Assembly: GCA_035079385.1 (NCBI GenBank)
Contig: JAVHKY010000028.1
Location: 7,316,001 to 7,380,000 of the forward strand
Origin: Aspidiotus rigidus
Lineage: Eukaryota > Arthropoda > Insecta > Hemiptera > Diaspididae
Direction of reading: 5' to 3'
Length of the DNA: 64,000 nucleotides
Shown here: positions 43,391-55,615 of the stretch, piece after piece
How positions within the stretch are numbered: position 1 is the first letter of the stretch
Layout of the letters: each line of letters opens with the position of its first letter
Notes under the pieces: model-generated
Database searches by the model: none
Seen by the model: the letters and a program-made list of their open reading frames with translations, nothing else
What the model was told of the DNA's origin: nothing
Program-made: the position numbers and the translations under genes

Positions 43391-46300
43391 GTTCATACGA
43401 AGGTTTCTGTCCTCTTCTCTTTTTTCGTCAAATTCTTACGTGAGCTGGGTTGGTTCGCCTGCTACTTTGTCCTCGCCGGATTTTTTCCCTTCTTCTCCTC
43501 GTTTGGCTCATGTTTCTGCTGGAAAAGTTCCAGTTGCAAAATATCTTCGATTCTCACGGTCTGACATGTTTTATTCTGCATTAATTATAACAGTAATTAG
43601 GAATTCCTGGGGGAGGGGGCATTCTTCGATTTACCCCCTCTACGTACTTACGGTCCTGGAGTCGAGTGTTAAGGAAAAACTTCCCACAATTGGCGATTTT
43701 TGTGGTTTTTCGACCCCCCCCCCTTGGTGAGAAATAGTGAGATTTGCCTTGACTCCCCCTCTTATCTCGCGTGAGATTTCCCGAAATGTGTATTTTTGCT
43801 TTAAATACGTTTATCTGTGCTTAATCGCGTTTATCTATTAAAAAAACGTAATTTTCTTGAAGACATTTTATACCTATTCAAAAAGGACTAGTTTTTATTA
43901 CATTTAAGCCAGTTTAGCAATATTTTAGAATGTATTTGTATGAGAAAAAAATTACATGAGATTTCTCGGCACCCCCTCACGTGAGTTTCGGTGAGACTTG
44001 GATGGACCCCCCCCCCCTAAAAAGCCTAGTTTTCTCCACAAAGAGATCATAATTCTTAACAGTGGGCTTCTTCTCTCTCATCGCAGTCTCATCCGCCTTT
44101 TCACCCAGTCGTGTCTTTTTGTCTTGTAGGTGAGTTTTTAGTTTTTTGTTTTCCGCAAGCAAATCACTCATACTATCTAGTAATTCATAGACCAGAGCAA
44201 ATTTTTTGTTTGTGTTACTTTTGTTAGATTGTTACGTGCTGTATTATTTTCAAGTTATCGGTATCATGATATCTTTGGCGAAAAATCTATGCAGACGAAA
44301 CTTTGATATTGGAATTCAATGCCACTCGTAATCCAAGCAGGATGGACCATCGGTCAAAAAGAGCTGTCTTCTCCATTAACGACGACAGAATTGAATGAAA
44401 ATACCTGAGAAATTTGATGACGCCTCCGCTGCACCTTGCCATTGACCTGAGGGTGGAACACTCTCCCTCCACAAGGCTCCACTCTCCGGCTGGATCATGT
44501 CAGTCTCAAACTGACAGCGTTGGTGTGTTGTACTGAACGTCTTGCAACCCAGGTCGATAAGAAAACTTTGTCTATGAAATCTTCCGAAAATTCGAATGGT
44601 CACAAAGCATTTTGTAAATCTTTGTGCAATGCAACTAAGAAAACTGGCTTGTATCAAATGAAGCCTAGAATTGGCAACATCCTTATAGGACTCGAGTGGA
44701 ACAGAGGAAGTCCGTCATGTGAGAAGTCAGATTAATTGTTTCGGTATTTTTATCAAAGAACGGCTCATGGAAGTACAGTCAACCTTCAATAATTCAAAAC
44801 TCCAATAATTGATTCAAGGGACCTTCTAATTAAATGTTCGTTTTGTTATTTTGTACGACCTCATAATCCGTGTCCCTTTATATTATAGTTATCGACATTA
44901 TCGTAGTCACGTTATAAAACCATCTCTGTATCATAGGCTGTGACTTTTTAAAATTTCCTTTGGACTCAATCGAGATGAGATGATGATGAGCTTTCTACGA
45001 TTTCCGTATAGCAATGTTTTTACGACCGTCGACTCAGCCAATAGAACACCTTCTCTTACCTTGTGCACACTGCAAAGATGAAAAAATTGTTTACGTATTA
45101 TTACATTAATTAGGTAAGACATTATCTAAGGAATTTATTATATTATTTTGTCCCAAGTTTTACTTCGAGTCGTTGTTTCTAAAAGTATGACGTTGTACCG
45201 GAGTTGAATTAATTTCTAAAAAACTTATCTGGCGGTAGAATGCGAGAAAGGTTGTCGAGTTGTTCGCGACAAAAAAAGTCTACGTAGGCATTTTCGAATG
45301 CCGCCAGAACTTCCGCCGTAGTTTTACTTTCTCGAACTTGTTGGCACAAATTCCATTCACCTCCACAAATTTTCCTATTTTTCCATTACGTCGACGTTTG
45401 CTAGATGCGTTTTTACGTGTATCGGTGCAGTTCTATTTTATCCGACAATGCAGAATTGTTTTTATCTCTTCTATCTATCTACGCGATTTACATTCGATGA
45501 GTGGATGAAAATATTTTCGCAGAGGCAGAGTGCTGTTTAATTTGTTCGCCAAAAAACTACAGCGCTGAAGAGAGATATAGTATTGAAGTTGCTCTCCCCG
45601 ACATTTACCTTTATTGTATGTGTCAAGAGAAGAGGAAAATGAAGTCTTTAATTGTCACATTTTGAGAAAAATGAAAAGACATAGACGTAAGAAGTACACA
45701 GTATATAATTGGTACGACGTTTAAGTGATCATTAATTAATGAGTTTTAAGTAACACCGAGTGTACGGTGATGTCATCTGGTGTGTGATTATAATGAATAA
45801 AGATGATGCAATCAACAGGATGTGAATAAATGGACCAACAATAAATGGCAATTGACTTACTCTTTGTATATTGTATATAATGTGCTTAGAATGTATACAT
45901 TCTTACACGTAGGCCTTTACACACTTGGGATCAATTAAAAATAAACATGTGGGTGATAAACTGCCTGTTTATAGGGAACATACACGTCGAGTGATAGCGC
46001 CCTCGTAACTTCTGAAAGATGATCACTACTGTATAAATTTGATACGCCGAAGCTTCATATTATACAGACTTTGTGAAGAATGTAAATACGAGCCTATGAA
46101 TTTTTGTTCATCGTACACCCAACAACCCTCTTGCACTTGTTTTTTTTATTTTATTTTTTTCATCTCTGTCTCAGTATAACGTGTGCGACATCGGTGTCTC
46201 TTTTCCATCAAAAATATTCGTATCGTATATATGCTCACATTTGCATTCATTTAAAACCCGAGTTCTTGCTCAGTTTTAATTAATATTTGCAATTTAATTC

Positions 46301-48055
46301 CTTTCAATTAAGTTCTCAAAATTTTCTCATACCGAATGTGACGGAATTATCGTCTGCTGGCCTGGAATTTCAATTTATTCGCGCGGACTGAAAGTGTGCC
46401 GTGACGTATGTGCGTAGGCTATCTTTCGCACCTTCCCACATCTAATCTTTAATTTCATTTTTACCCCCTCCGCAAATACAGTGCAGCGTATGCTATTTTG
46501 ATAAATTGCGACTATCCGATCCGCACAGCAACCCAGAAAAAGAGTATTATAGATTCGACGGAGGAATCAGCAGCTATTTACGTTTACGTTATAATTGTGT
46601 AATATATTTCGATTCGGCATCGATAGGCTGCTGACTTATTATTATATGTTTTTGTACGCAAGTTCAGGAAAATTTGTAATTAATTGCGCCGAGTGCGAGA
46701 TCGCGCCGGTAATGGGGCAAGAAATTTCTTCATTTCACAAAAACCGATAGCCGATTAACATTATTTCCGAAGAGAGAAGCAGCGAATGGTGTGCGGTTCG
46801 TTATTTACGAGCTAAAACGCAGCGGGCGTCCTGATATTTTCTCAGTGCATTTATTGAATGTTAGGATAGATACAAATGTTTTCGATCACGAAAGATTTAC
46901 GGCGGCCTTTAATCGAACTCTGACAAACGGATAACCGTACAGAATTTCTTGTCCGGTTTTTCCATTTCCAGTTTCCACGGCAGACGGTGAAGACGAGAAT
47001 GATAGGAGGAAGACAGACAGGTAAAGGTGGATATCGTGTATGGAAACGAACTTCTGAGTTTCGATTTCGTGTTTTCTTACTTTCGTACGCGCATTCTTAG
47101 TCTACGAAGTCAGCTTCAGTCCCATCCTTCAAAGTGATGACGGAATGACGTTTTATTATTATTAATATGCTCATTCTGTTCATTCGAACAGCTTTCAGAT
47201 GTGTACGAGTGCTATCGGTAACAATTTATTAATAAATCCGAACGTGATAAAAACTACCCCCTTGCCTTGCGTGTGAGACAGCCTTTCCTCTATCTACAGA
47301 ACCAACCAAAATCAACTATTTTGTACTTGCATGAAGCTGGTGGTGTAACGAGGGAGAGGTTAGAGAGGTTGGACCTCCCCCATCACATTTTATTTTGAAT
47401 AATTTTTCCACAAATTTTTTGTATCATCTCTTTTTCCCCACTTTTTCTTCAACTCCTCCCCCCTGAAAAATTTTCGGGCTACGCCACTGAAGTCAACTGA
47501 GTGAAATTTAGTTGATGCAGAAACCACAAGAATATGGGTAGGTGAGAAAAGATCCTAGAAATAACCCATTAACTCTTGCCTCCAAAAAGGGAGGAGTTTC
47601 AAGGACATGAAGTCACATTTCTGGATGGGGTCACTATTTTTATCAAGACCTCCTGTTGGCGTATCTATAGATATTTGTTTGTAGACTAGCTACAAAATAT
47701 GGGGGGAAGTCCGTCGTGAAGAAGCCTCTTAGGAACTGAAGAATCAAATCACTGTACATCCAAACCCACCAACCCCAGCTAGAAGAATTACCAAATCTAC
47801 TTTCTGTCTATCCTGTAAAGTTTTCAATATTTTAGTTGCGAGATCTGTGTAAAAAACAAGGATTGTGAGTTCCGAGGTTTTTATGGTTGTGAAGGTGGCG
47901 ATGTGTTAGATTAGTTAGCTCATTCCGTCTCCTTTATATTCTATTAAAAGCTCTATTACTCGTAGTATTTCTTAGCTTGCGTCCCGAGTACAATTTTCTA
48001 GATCAAAGTCACCAATGACATGATACAGAGCCCTGGATAAAATTCTTCCAAGTCC
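43391..48055. other. Non-coding, nothing recognised
   Basis: The frame 44376-44657 (-) has a partly protein-like sequence (QPESGALWRESVPPSGQWQG) but no identifiable family, and I do not call it. 43977-44171 (-) is Lys/Glu-rich. The stretch 44740-48055 holds only short chance frames. Confidence 0.4.
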
Positions 48056-48150
48056 CTGAATTAGGTCGAATTCATTGATGACGTCATTGATAGTATCATT
48101 GATAACGGTTCTTTTCAATTGATGACGTCACTGATGATGTGATAGTAACA
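48056..48150. repeat. TGACGTCA-bearing fragment of the TIR family
   Basis: Contains ATTGATGACGTCATTGATAG and AATTGATGACGTCACTGATG, the same palindrome spacing as in the 31.5-kb copy. Confidence 0.5.
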
Positions 48151-48890
48151 AACCTGTGATGCTTTTTTCCAAGAGTAGTCTTAGTCTTATGACTACAGAC
48201 CGGATTTTTCGGCAAGAAAACGTGTGACTTTCGGCGCTAAAATTTAAAAATTCGGCATTATTCGGTATTTAAAAAAAAAAAAAAAATACGAACAATACAC
48301 GTTTTTCAGCACATTTACTTAATCTCGATAAAAATTATTCAATATCTAATCAAAATTACCCGATTTTTTACCAATATTAACCAATTTTGGAAGTCAAAAT
48401 TCGTAAATTTTCAATCAAAACTGTCTTATTTGAGGGCAAAATTCATTCATTTTATACAATCAAAACTACTTCGCTTTAGACCCAAATTTATGAATTCATT
48501 GACAAGAATTAGCCCAATTTTAGCCCATAATTCAGTATTTTCAAACAAAATCGATCTAATTTCAAGCAAAATTTAGTAATTTTAAATAAATTCTCATAAT
48601 TTAGTATAAATTTTTCAATCCCATAGGCAAATTAAAATTTGAAGTGATTTCGGCAGTTTTTGGCATTTTCATCAACTTTGGGTATTTATTCCAGTTTGAC
48701 GTCAGAATTTTTTTCTTGCGTCCCATTTATCATGATTCAAACTTTATTTTAATTTTTATGGATTTCCCCCTTCAGGAAAAAAAGTGGCAGATGCCGAGTT
48801 GAGCATATAAATGCCTACAAGGCCTACTGCGTTTTACTCCGAAAGAATGCCGCAACGAAAAAGACACCTAGCAACCTATGAATTTGCATT
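48151..48890. other. Non-coding, nothing recognised
   Basis: A loosely repetitive, AT-rich stretch with recurring TTCGGCA and CAAAATTYAxTAATTTT words from 48205 to 48665; no clear unit. Confidence 0.35.
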
Positions 48891-49423
48891 TCGTCGTTGG
48901 ATCGGAAAAAACCTCCTATGTGCCATTTTTTGAGAAATGCACTTTTTTATATGGTTGGACGCGGAATTTCAAGGCGCATCGACTGGAAAAATCCCCTACG
49001 TGCTAAGTTCAAAATTACGCCGCTAGGAGCGGTTTTGAATACCTCCTATGTGCACCATCCAAAAAATGTGGTTTCGAATACCTTCTATGTGCAGAGCAAA
49101 CCTCTTATGTGCAATATTTAGGGCCAGGGATTCCTCCTATGTGCAGAGAAAACCTCTTACGTGCAATATTTTGGGCCAGGAATTTCTCCTATGTGCAGAG
49201 AAAACCTCTTATGTGCAATATTTAGGGCCAGGAATTCCTCCTATGTGCATTTATCGCCCAATACCGCCGTATATTAGAAAATTTTGAAAATTTAAACTTT
49301 TCCACATTTAATGAGACGTTTCCAAAGTATTTTGGCCTTCTTTTCACAAAATAACCAGTTTTTTGCTTCTCCTGTAAAATTTTATTTTTGCCACATAGGA
49401 GGTTTTTTTCGATCCAACGACGA
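48891..49423. mobile_element. TIR element with internal 52-bp tandem array
   Basis: The ends TCGTCGTTGGATCGGAAAAA followed by ACCTCCTATGTGCCA (48891-48925) and the complement TGCCACATAGGAGG...TTTTTTCGATCCAACGACGA (49389-49423) form a 34-bp inverted repeat. Inside, 49101-49250 holds three units of 52 bp (CCTCTTATGTGCAATATTTA, then GGGCCAGGAATT, then CCTCCTATGTGCAGAGAAAA). The word CCTCYTAYGTGC is also in the terminal repeats and recurs about every 26 bp in the array. The 79-codon frame across it is a repeat product. No transposase; a foldback-like non-autonomous element. Confidence 0.85.
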
Positions 49424-50715
49424 TTTATTGCCATATCAAAGACGTTCAAACATTTTCATTTCGGTTCACAAAATTAATGAACTACTGTCCATCTGTTTGT
49501 TTATTAGGTAAAATTTTCTGGGATTCATTCCAATCATTTCCGTCTTTTGCGTGCGCACATTAAATAGATTGTGTTAGTTGATATTTGAGCCGGCCGTCCG
49601 CTAGGAGCGTTACAATCGGCAAAATTGAAAACGGGATTAGAGCGATTTTCCACCTTTGAATGGTCAGTGACAGTGAGTAATCGAGTAATCTTAAAATAAC
49701 TTGGAAACAAAGCAATTTAGGGTAAAAATGAAGAAGACAAAATTTTTTTAGCGTGAAATTTTCCACAAATCATCTCTTTTCTCATAGAAATTGATTCAGA
49801 TGGATCTAAGGAAGTCTTCCGCCCGTCACCCGCACCACCCATCAATTTTTTTATTTTTGTAGTGCGCATCACTAGCGCTGTCCGGGCCGAATCTATGTAT
49901 GAAGCTCTTTGAAATCCGTACGGAATACACAATTTGGTCACAATAAGATTACAGAAACTATGGCGTCACCAGGTTAAACTCTATATAGGTCAAGGTCAAG
50001 TTAGCTCGAAATTATTCAGGCCACCGGAGAAAAAAAGGCTATAGATCTTTCAGCCAAAACACAAATGATTTGCCAGGCTATGACGTCATCAGCAGTGGCG
50101 GATCAATGCACTGGCAACATTGCGGCATGTCAAAAAGCCAAATCTGCTTCACTCACCTGCAATTTCAACTTTTTTCTCGTATTTACTACCATCATAGTTC
50201 AATTTCCGTTTTCAATCTCTCACCGCACAGAAGAAGTACAGCGGGACACTAAATAGGTCAAAGTCGATCGCAGCGTTGAATATGCCACAATTGCCGTAGC
50301 ATTTTAATACGGCTCCGGAGCTATTTTTAGTATCATTCCGGTTCCGTTTCAAGATAAAATTGTGCCACCACCATGAAACGTGGTGTCACTAAGAACAGGA
50401 TGTACCACATGTGATATTAATATGCCACCCCTGGCGACCCCGATCTAGTTAAATACGCCTCTTCCTCTCCTTCATCATAAGCCAAGTATTCTCAGGCTAA
50501 CGAATTAGGGTAATAGAGCCATGTGCAGCTGTACGGCCTTGTGGACGCAAATTGGATTCAACAAAGATTGATATTGAAGCCTGAAAGATGGTAGACCAGT
50601 CGCCATGCAGGAGAAAGAGCGATTAAAGGATGTATCACCCACCTCTTGATACCCCTTTTTAATTATCAAATTATCAACTTATGTATGAGAAAATTGGTGA
50701 CATAAAATTTTGGAA
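49424..50715. other. Non-coding, nothing recognised
   Basis: No gene supported. 50090-50105 (AGCAGTGGCGGATCAATG) resembles the ends of some DNA transposons, but no partner end was found. Confidence 0.35.
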
Positions 50716-50915
50716 AAATGTGCAGGTATCAGACACAATCGGCAAACTTGAGAAAACTCTCTAAAATAATTGTTTTTTGATTTCAGGCATAGATTTACGT
50801 CACACTTCATACATTTGGAGTCGCCATATTCATAACGATCTTGAATAGACGAAAATTGTGGTAGATGGTTCCCAAATTTCCATAAGATCGAAGGATAGTT
50901 CTTTGAGTCATTCAA
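50716..50915 (-). pseudogene. piggyBac-type transposase, C-terminal Cys-rich remnant
   Basis: The minus strand reads KFGNHLPQFSSIQDRYEY, then DSKCMKCDVNLCLKSKNNYF and REFSQVC. The pattern C-X2-CDV-X-LC-X5-N-X-F-X2-F matches the C-terminal Cys-rich finger of piggyBac/PGBD4-like transposases, which binds the element ends. Typical members have Cys where this one has Tyr (NNYF) and His where this one has Ser (EFS), so metal binding is impaired. No catalytic DDD domain is seen upstream on the same strand (50915-51400), so only the tail survives or the match is fortuitous. Confidence 0.5.
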
Positions 50916-53351
50916 ACGGTGAGTTCAATTAACCAACTTTCTTTTCAAAATTTTTAAAACTAAAAATGAAGAGGAAGAGCATTGAGGCCATTGGTAGTGA
51001 TTAGGAAACAGAAGTTCACTATGTGAGAATGGAAAATCAGTAAAAGGTGCAACTCGAGCTGTTCCTAAGTGAGAGAGGGCGATTTCAAAGTAAGGAGTGG
51101 ACACTTTTCAAACGAGACAGGCGTTTCGTTCTGCCCGCAAATCAACCTGTTCTCTTTCTGTTAATCATTAGTTGGCAAATTTTCTTGTTCTTATGAAATT
51201 CAATCATACCCTTTCCTACTAGCAGTGAACTATAGCGGAACGTCGAGGCTTGTTACTGGTTATAGGAGGTACGTTACCTCTTTCCTACATCGCTATGAAG
51301 CTACAAACTGGTGGTCATGTCCGAACAAAGTTGTGAAGTTCTATAAACTACTTGTCAATGTCGTTCGGAATCATTCAAATATTCGAGTTCCATTAATCTA
51401 GTTTACTTTTTGTGAACTATTTCAAAACTTCTTTTGATATGCAAAAGACGACGATAGAGAAGAATGGAAAAAAATCACTGATCCGGCGGTTAAGTAACGC
51501 GTTTTTTTTTTCCTCTCTCTCTCTCTTTCCTCTTCTTCCGAGGACGAGGGGGTGATGTTGACAGGAGAGGGAAAATGATATATTGTCAGGCAAATGTACT
51601 CGTGCAAGGAAAGAAGTTTCTAAACATTACAGCGTCAATACACACGAAGAAAGAAGAAACAACGAATAAGGAGGAAAAAAATTCGTTATTGTATCCTTCG
51701 CATGGTGTGTAAATAATCATTTAATTATGAAATAAGAAATATCGTTATTATATTGGTTCGTAGACCTACATAAAGCAGCGGTGTGTATAATGCACAAGGA
51801 GTGACCTTCGAAAAAGGGATTCGAAAAAAAAAGGGGGATTTCTTAAAACTAGCCAGACGAGGTATCGTTGTCCAGCGCGTTCGTCAAGTTCGATTTGCAT
51901 AAGTATAAGAAATACCAGGAGTATAAGGAATCGAGAACTTAGATCTCGTAGAGTTCGTACAGACTCGGTGCCTATTGTAATAAGAGCGTTTCGTTGAGTG
52001 TAATGAATTGAAAGAACAAGACGCAAGAAATGGTAAAATGTAAGAAACAACCGCAGCCGTTCAATAGTAACAAATACCTAGAAGTTAATCTTTTTCAATA
52101 GAGCCCATCTGTTCAGTTTTTGGTTCTATAAGAACACCTCCACACCAAAACTCCATAACTTATACACCGACATCGAGAGTCGGGAAGGCACTTTCTGTGA
52201 GCTGTCGTTTTCTTTCGAACGCTCTTCATTTAGATCAACTATTTTGTGGTTTCTTTTTCACGATGGTAAACGCTTGATTGAAATGAATAGATCAACCGAA
52301 GACAAATCTTTTTGGTATACCTACTATACATACACGCAAAACAGATATTCTCGCACCGGTCTTGGATAGTGGCTTTTCTTCTTTTTTTTTTTTATTTAAT
52401 TAAGTATTCAAGATACGGCGAGCCAGATAATAACGACTATGTGATAAATGATTTTTTGAACGGTCAATTGTTTCATACGACTGTGTAAGAACTACACTAT
52501 ATTATGCACTCCTCTTCCTCTTTCCCATTCGCGTCTTCTTCTTCCTGATGCTCGATGAAAATTAGTGAATTAATTTAATCGTTTTCTCGACACAAGGAGA
52601 AAGAAAGAAATGTACATACAGTACGCCCACCTTTTCGGTTTCATCTTTATCTCACGAATGGTGACTCGAGTATTGTAGAATACACTGTATCGCTTCGTGT
52701 ATTACTTAAGAGTACGAATAAAGCGAGATAAAAAAAAATTTATATAATAAAAGAGCAGAGAATTTAATGAAGATCATCATTTCGGAGAAGACGCGCGAAC
52801 ATTGTAGCGTTAGCTACCGTTGCAGGCGTCAAATGAAGATGTCACCGCTGTTGATTTTCCATTCTTCATCGGAGACAAGGTTGGGCTGGCGAGTCTGTGA
52901 CACGTAAGATAATGAGTAATCAGTTGACATGAATGATACTCATACTGACATTATGGTACATAAGAGCAAAAAGTCTAGCCGGAGTCAAAGTAACCGACTT
53001 GACACTTCTCACCCAGAAAAAAAAAGAAAAAAAAAAAAAATAGGTGACAAGAATATTTCTCATCTGTGACAGACCAATAAGGAGACATTTGGATTTGGGA
53101 CAACGAGTGATGACACTCGCCCTCCAGCAATTCGTTTTGAACAGAAAGAAATTTGTTACAGAGAGAAAACGAGTGAACAGGAAGAGTACAAATTATATTA
53201 CGTACCGAGGGCTGTAAAGAGAGAAGATTGTAAACGATTAGCTGAGAATGCTTGTATTCTTACTTCGAATTTTGAGAGCAGGTCGATATCCTCGAGATCG
53301 CTCTCAACGATTAGAATTTTGGTCCCAAATTTTAATTAGAGGTCTATCTTG
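50916..53351. other. Non-coding, nothing recognised
   Basis: AT-rich, with a (CT)n run at 51513-51530 and A-runs at 53018-53040. No gene supported. Confidence 0.4.
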
Positions 53352-54020
53352 AAATACGGGAGGAGAACCGCTTCCTGAAGCGGTATTTGGTTCCGGTTCT
53401 CAGCCCTGCCAGTCAGAAAACTATCAAATTTTTTTCTCATCTGTCGATCTTTTTAACAGGGAACCTGTTTTATGGGGGGCTATTTGAGAAATCTGGTGTG
53501 CGCCGTGCGCCGTCCAGCGAAAAACTTGGAAAAATTTCGAGTCTCGAGAATATATGATAGGAGGGGGACTTAGAAAAAATTTCGACCCTCGAGCTATATA
53601 TGATAGGAGGGGGACTTAGAAAAATTTCGACTCTCGAGCTATATATGATAGGAGGGGGGGACTTAGAAAAAATTTGACTCTCGCGCCATATATGATAGGA
53701 GAGGGACTTAGAAAAAATTTCGAATCTGAAGCTATATATGATAGAAGAGGGACTTGGAAAACTTTTGACTCTCGAGCTATATATGATAGGGGACAAATTT
53801 TCCCAAGTCTCCCTCCTATCATAAATAGCTCGAGATTTGAGAAAAACTTGGACTTTCAAACTACATTATACTAGGCTTATTTTACGTCTAGGCCTTCTTT
53901 ATACTAGCTTTATCTAGGTCTAGGCTTCCTTGAATTTTCAATACCAAATCCTATTTGACTCATAAAACAGGTTCCCTGCGTTCCTCGTTTAACTTCGTTA
54001 AGGAAGCCGTCGTTTTTTAT
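53352..54020. repeat. CTCGAG/TATATGATAG TIR family, best tandem copy
   Basis: It begins with the block shared with 43.2 kb (53354-53410), then the left end GGGAACCTGTTTTATGGGGG (53459-53478) and GTGCGCCGTGCGCCGTCCAG. Six head-to-tail units of about 46 bp (CTCGAGCTATATATGATAGG, then AGGGGGACTTAGAAAAA, then TTTCGAC) run from about 53535 to 53800. A reversed unit (53800-53835) follows, then the TACTAGCTTTATCTAGGTCT block and the right end CATAAAACAGGTTCCCTGCG (53960-53979), with CTCGTTTAACTTCGTTAAGG and AGCCGTCG after it. Open frames across it on both strands come from the repeat. Confidence 0.85.
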
Positions 54021-54144
54021 CTTCTGCAGTTTAATTGGTCACCTCCCTTCCGAGGTAAAACCGGGACTATCGATAGTTTTTCAAATTCTGCGCCCAAATT
54101 CCTGGATTTTACAATACAAGCAGTGCTAAGGGTACTACCGGTTG

Positions 54145-54590
54145 GTTTTAACAGGAAACCTGTTCTATGGGGGGCTTTTTGAGAAATTTGCCGTGCGCCG
54201 TCCAGCAAAAAACTTAGAAAAATGTCGACTCTCGAGCTATACTTATATGATAAGAGGGGGACTTAGAAACATTTCGACTCTCAAGCTATATATGATAGGA
54301 GGAGGACTTGGAAAAAGTTTGGACTCTCAAGCTATATATGATATGAAAGGGACTTGGAAAAATTTCAACTCTCGAGCTATCATATATAGCTGGAGATTCG
54401 AGAAAAATTTAGACTCTCAAACTATTTATTATACTAGGTTAATAGTAGGTCTAGGCCTTCTTTATACTAGCTTTATCTAGGTCTAGGTTTCCTTGAATTT
54501 TCAATAGCAAATCCCATTTGACTCATAAAACGGGTTCCCCGCGTTCCTCGTTTAACTTCGTTAAGGAAGCCGTCGTTTTGCTGGTAACCA
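54145..54590. repeat. CTCGAG/TATATGATAG TIR family, adjacent second copy
   Basis: Left end GGAAACCTGTTCTATGGGGG (54154-54173), GTGCGCCGTCCAGCAAAAAA, three to four units of the 46-bp repeat (54231-54375), a reversed unit, the TACTAGGTTAATAGTAGGTC block and the right end CATAAAACGGGTTCCCCGCG (54524-54543). It lies in the same orientation as the copy at 53.4-54.0 kb, only about 130 bp away, consistent with tandem duplication. Confidence 0.82.
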
Positions 54591-54689
54591 CCGATCTACC
54601 GGTAGTGAAGCTTCGACGACTACCGGTCTACCGGTTGTTTCAAACTGCTGATTTTATCCCACCATTGAACGGTTTTTTGATTTGTTAAT

Positions 54690-55615
54690 TATATGTCAGT
54701 CGCCAATTTTTTGTGGATTTAATGATAAATTTTTCGAGTTTCCTGAAAATGTGGTTGTCCTGATTGGTTCTCTCAGCTCTGAGGTATTTATGTCCAATGT
54801 TTACCATTGACAGAGGCATGTAAACGACGTTTTATATGCCCATGTACTAGTATCTCAAAACCTCCTTGAGGAATTTCTTGCGTACTTGAATAGGCACATC
54901 CATCTATTAAGTTTACTTTGCGAATTGGTGGGCCCTCGATAAACCACTTGGATTTAACGATCTCCGGGAGAGACGGTTTTCACTAGTTTGGTATCTATAG
55001 GAAAGATGTTTCGAAATTCCTTTGAGTCAGTCTAGAATTGATGACCATAAAACACTTCTCTAAGTGCATGAGATTAATTTGGATATCGACAGGATGGTCC
55101 GTAGAAAGATGTGAAGTGAGTCGCGGTAACAAGAGGCTTCCATTGCTAAAGAAGTTTTTCCTATAGCTGGATCACGTCCTTCGCCTCTTCCGTTTTCAGC
55201 CTGTCTTTGTGAAAAAGTTGTTCCTTAAGTTGAAGAATCGTGTTCTTGCAGATGAGAGGAGTGAAATGTAAATCATCTAATCACTATAGTGGTCACGGAT
55301 TCAGAGATAGAGGTCGAAAGTGCTATTCCACAGGGAGAACTCGGAATTTAGACGTGTTGCGCTCCAACTCATCAAAATATTTTGCCATGGGAATAATAGT
55401 GACGTTACTCTGCTAAACAGGTACCTACTGGATGAAAGAATTAGCTTATGAGTCACATTGTGATTAATTTCTCTGGACATTCTCAGTCTTGGCTTTTGTT
55501 GGATGTCTGCTTTGAAGATAGTACCGAAAGCGTTCGCTCGATCTTGCAAATATCTGCGTTTTTTGGTGTCTTTACTGCTGGTTAAAGTATCCCGTATATC
55601 ATAATAAATAAATGT
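54690..55615 (+). pseudogene. Strongly decayed Penelope-like element
   Basis: Plus strand shows a FSSFLKM-like stretch with a weak motif B (VLIGSLSS), then EVFMSNVYH, a VNDVLY in place of YVDDVLC, LLEEFLAYLN, a FGIYRKDVS-type segment (near 54990) and an MVRRKM-like linker (55096-55110). It continues through GSRPSPLPFSACLCEKVVP-like and KLKNRVLADERS-like pieces, a partial LHRENSEFRRVALQL segment, NNSDVTLLNRYLLDERISL and the 3' UTR word ACCGAAAGCGTTCG (55522-55535). Every motif aligns in order with the copies at 19-21 and 37-40 kb, but stops and shifts occur throughout, making it the oldest of the set. Confidence 0.75.

Noticed and set aside
44376..44740. Possible retroelement ORF on the minus strand
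   Set aside because: Some protein-like phrases but no RT, integrase or gag motif could be matched.
50085..50110. CAGTGGCGGATC-like transposon end
   Set aside because: Only one end-like word, no inverted partner within several kilobases.
53535..53800. Regular direct repeats that could suggest a CRISPR array
   Set aside because: Units are contiguous without unique spacers, and the context is eukaryotic.
53470..53859. 129-codon minus ORF and overlapping frames with repeated IIYSSRVEIF-like peptides
   Set aside because: Translation of the ~46-bp tandem units of the TIR family, open on both strands.
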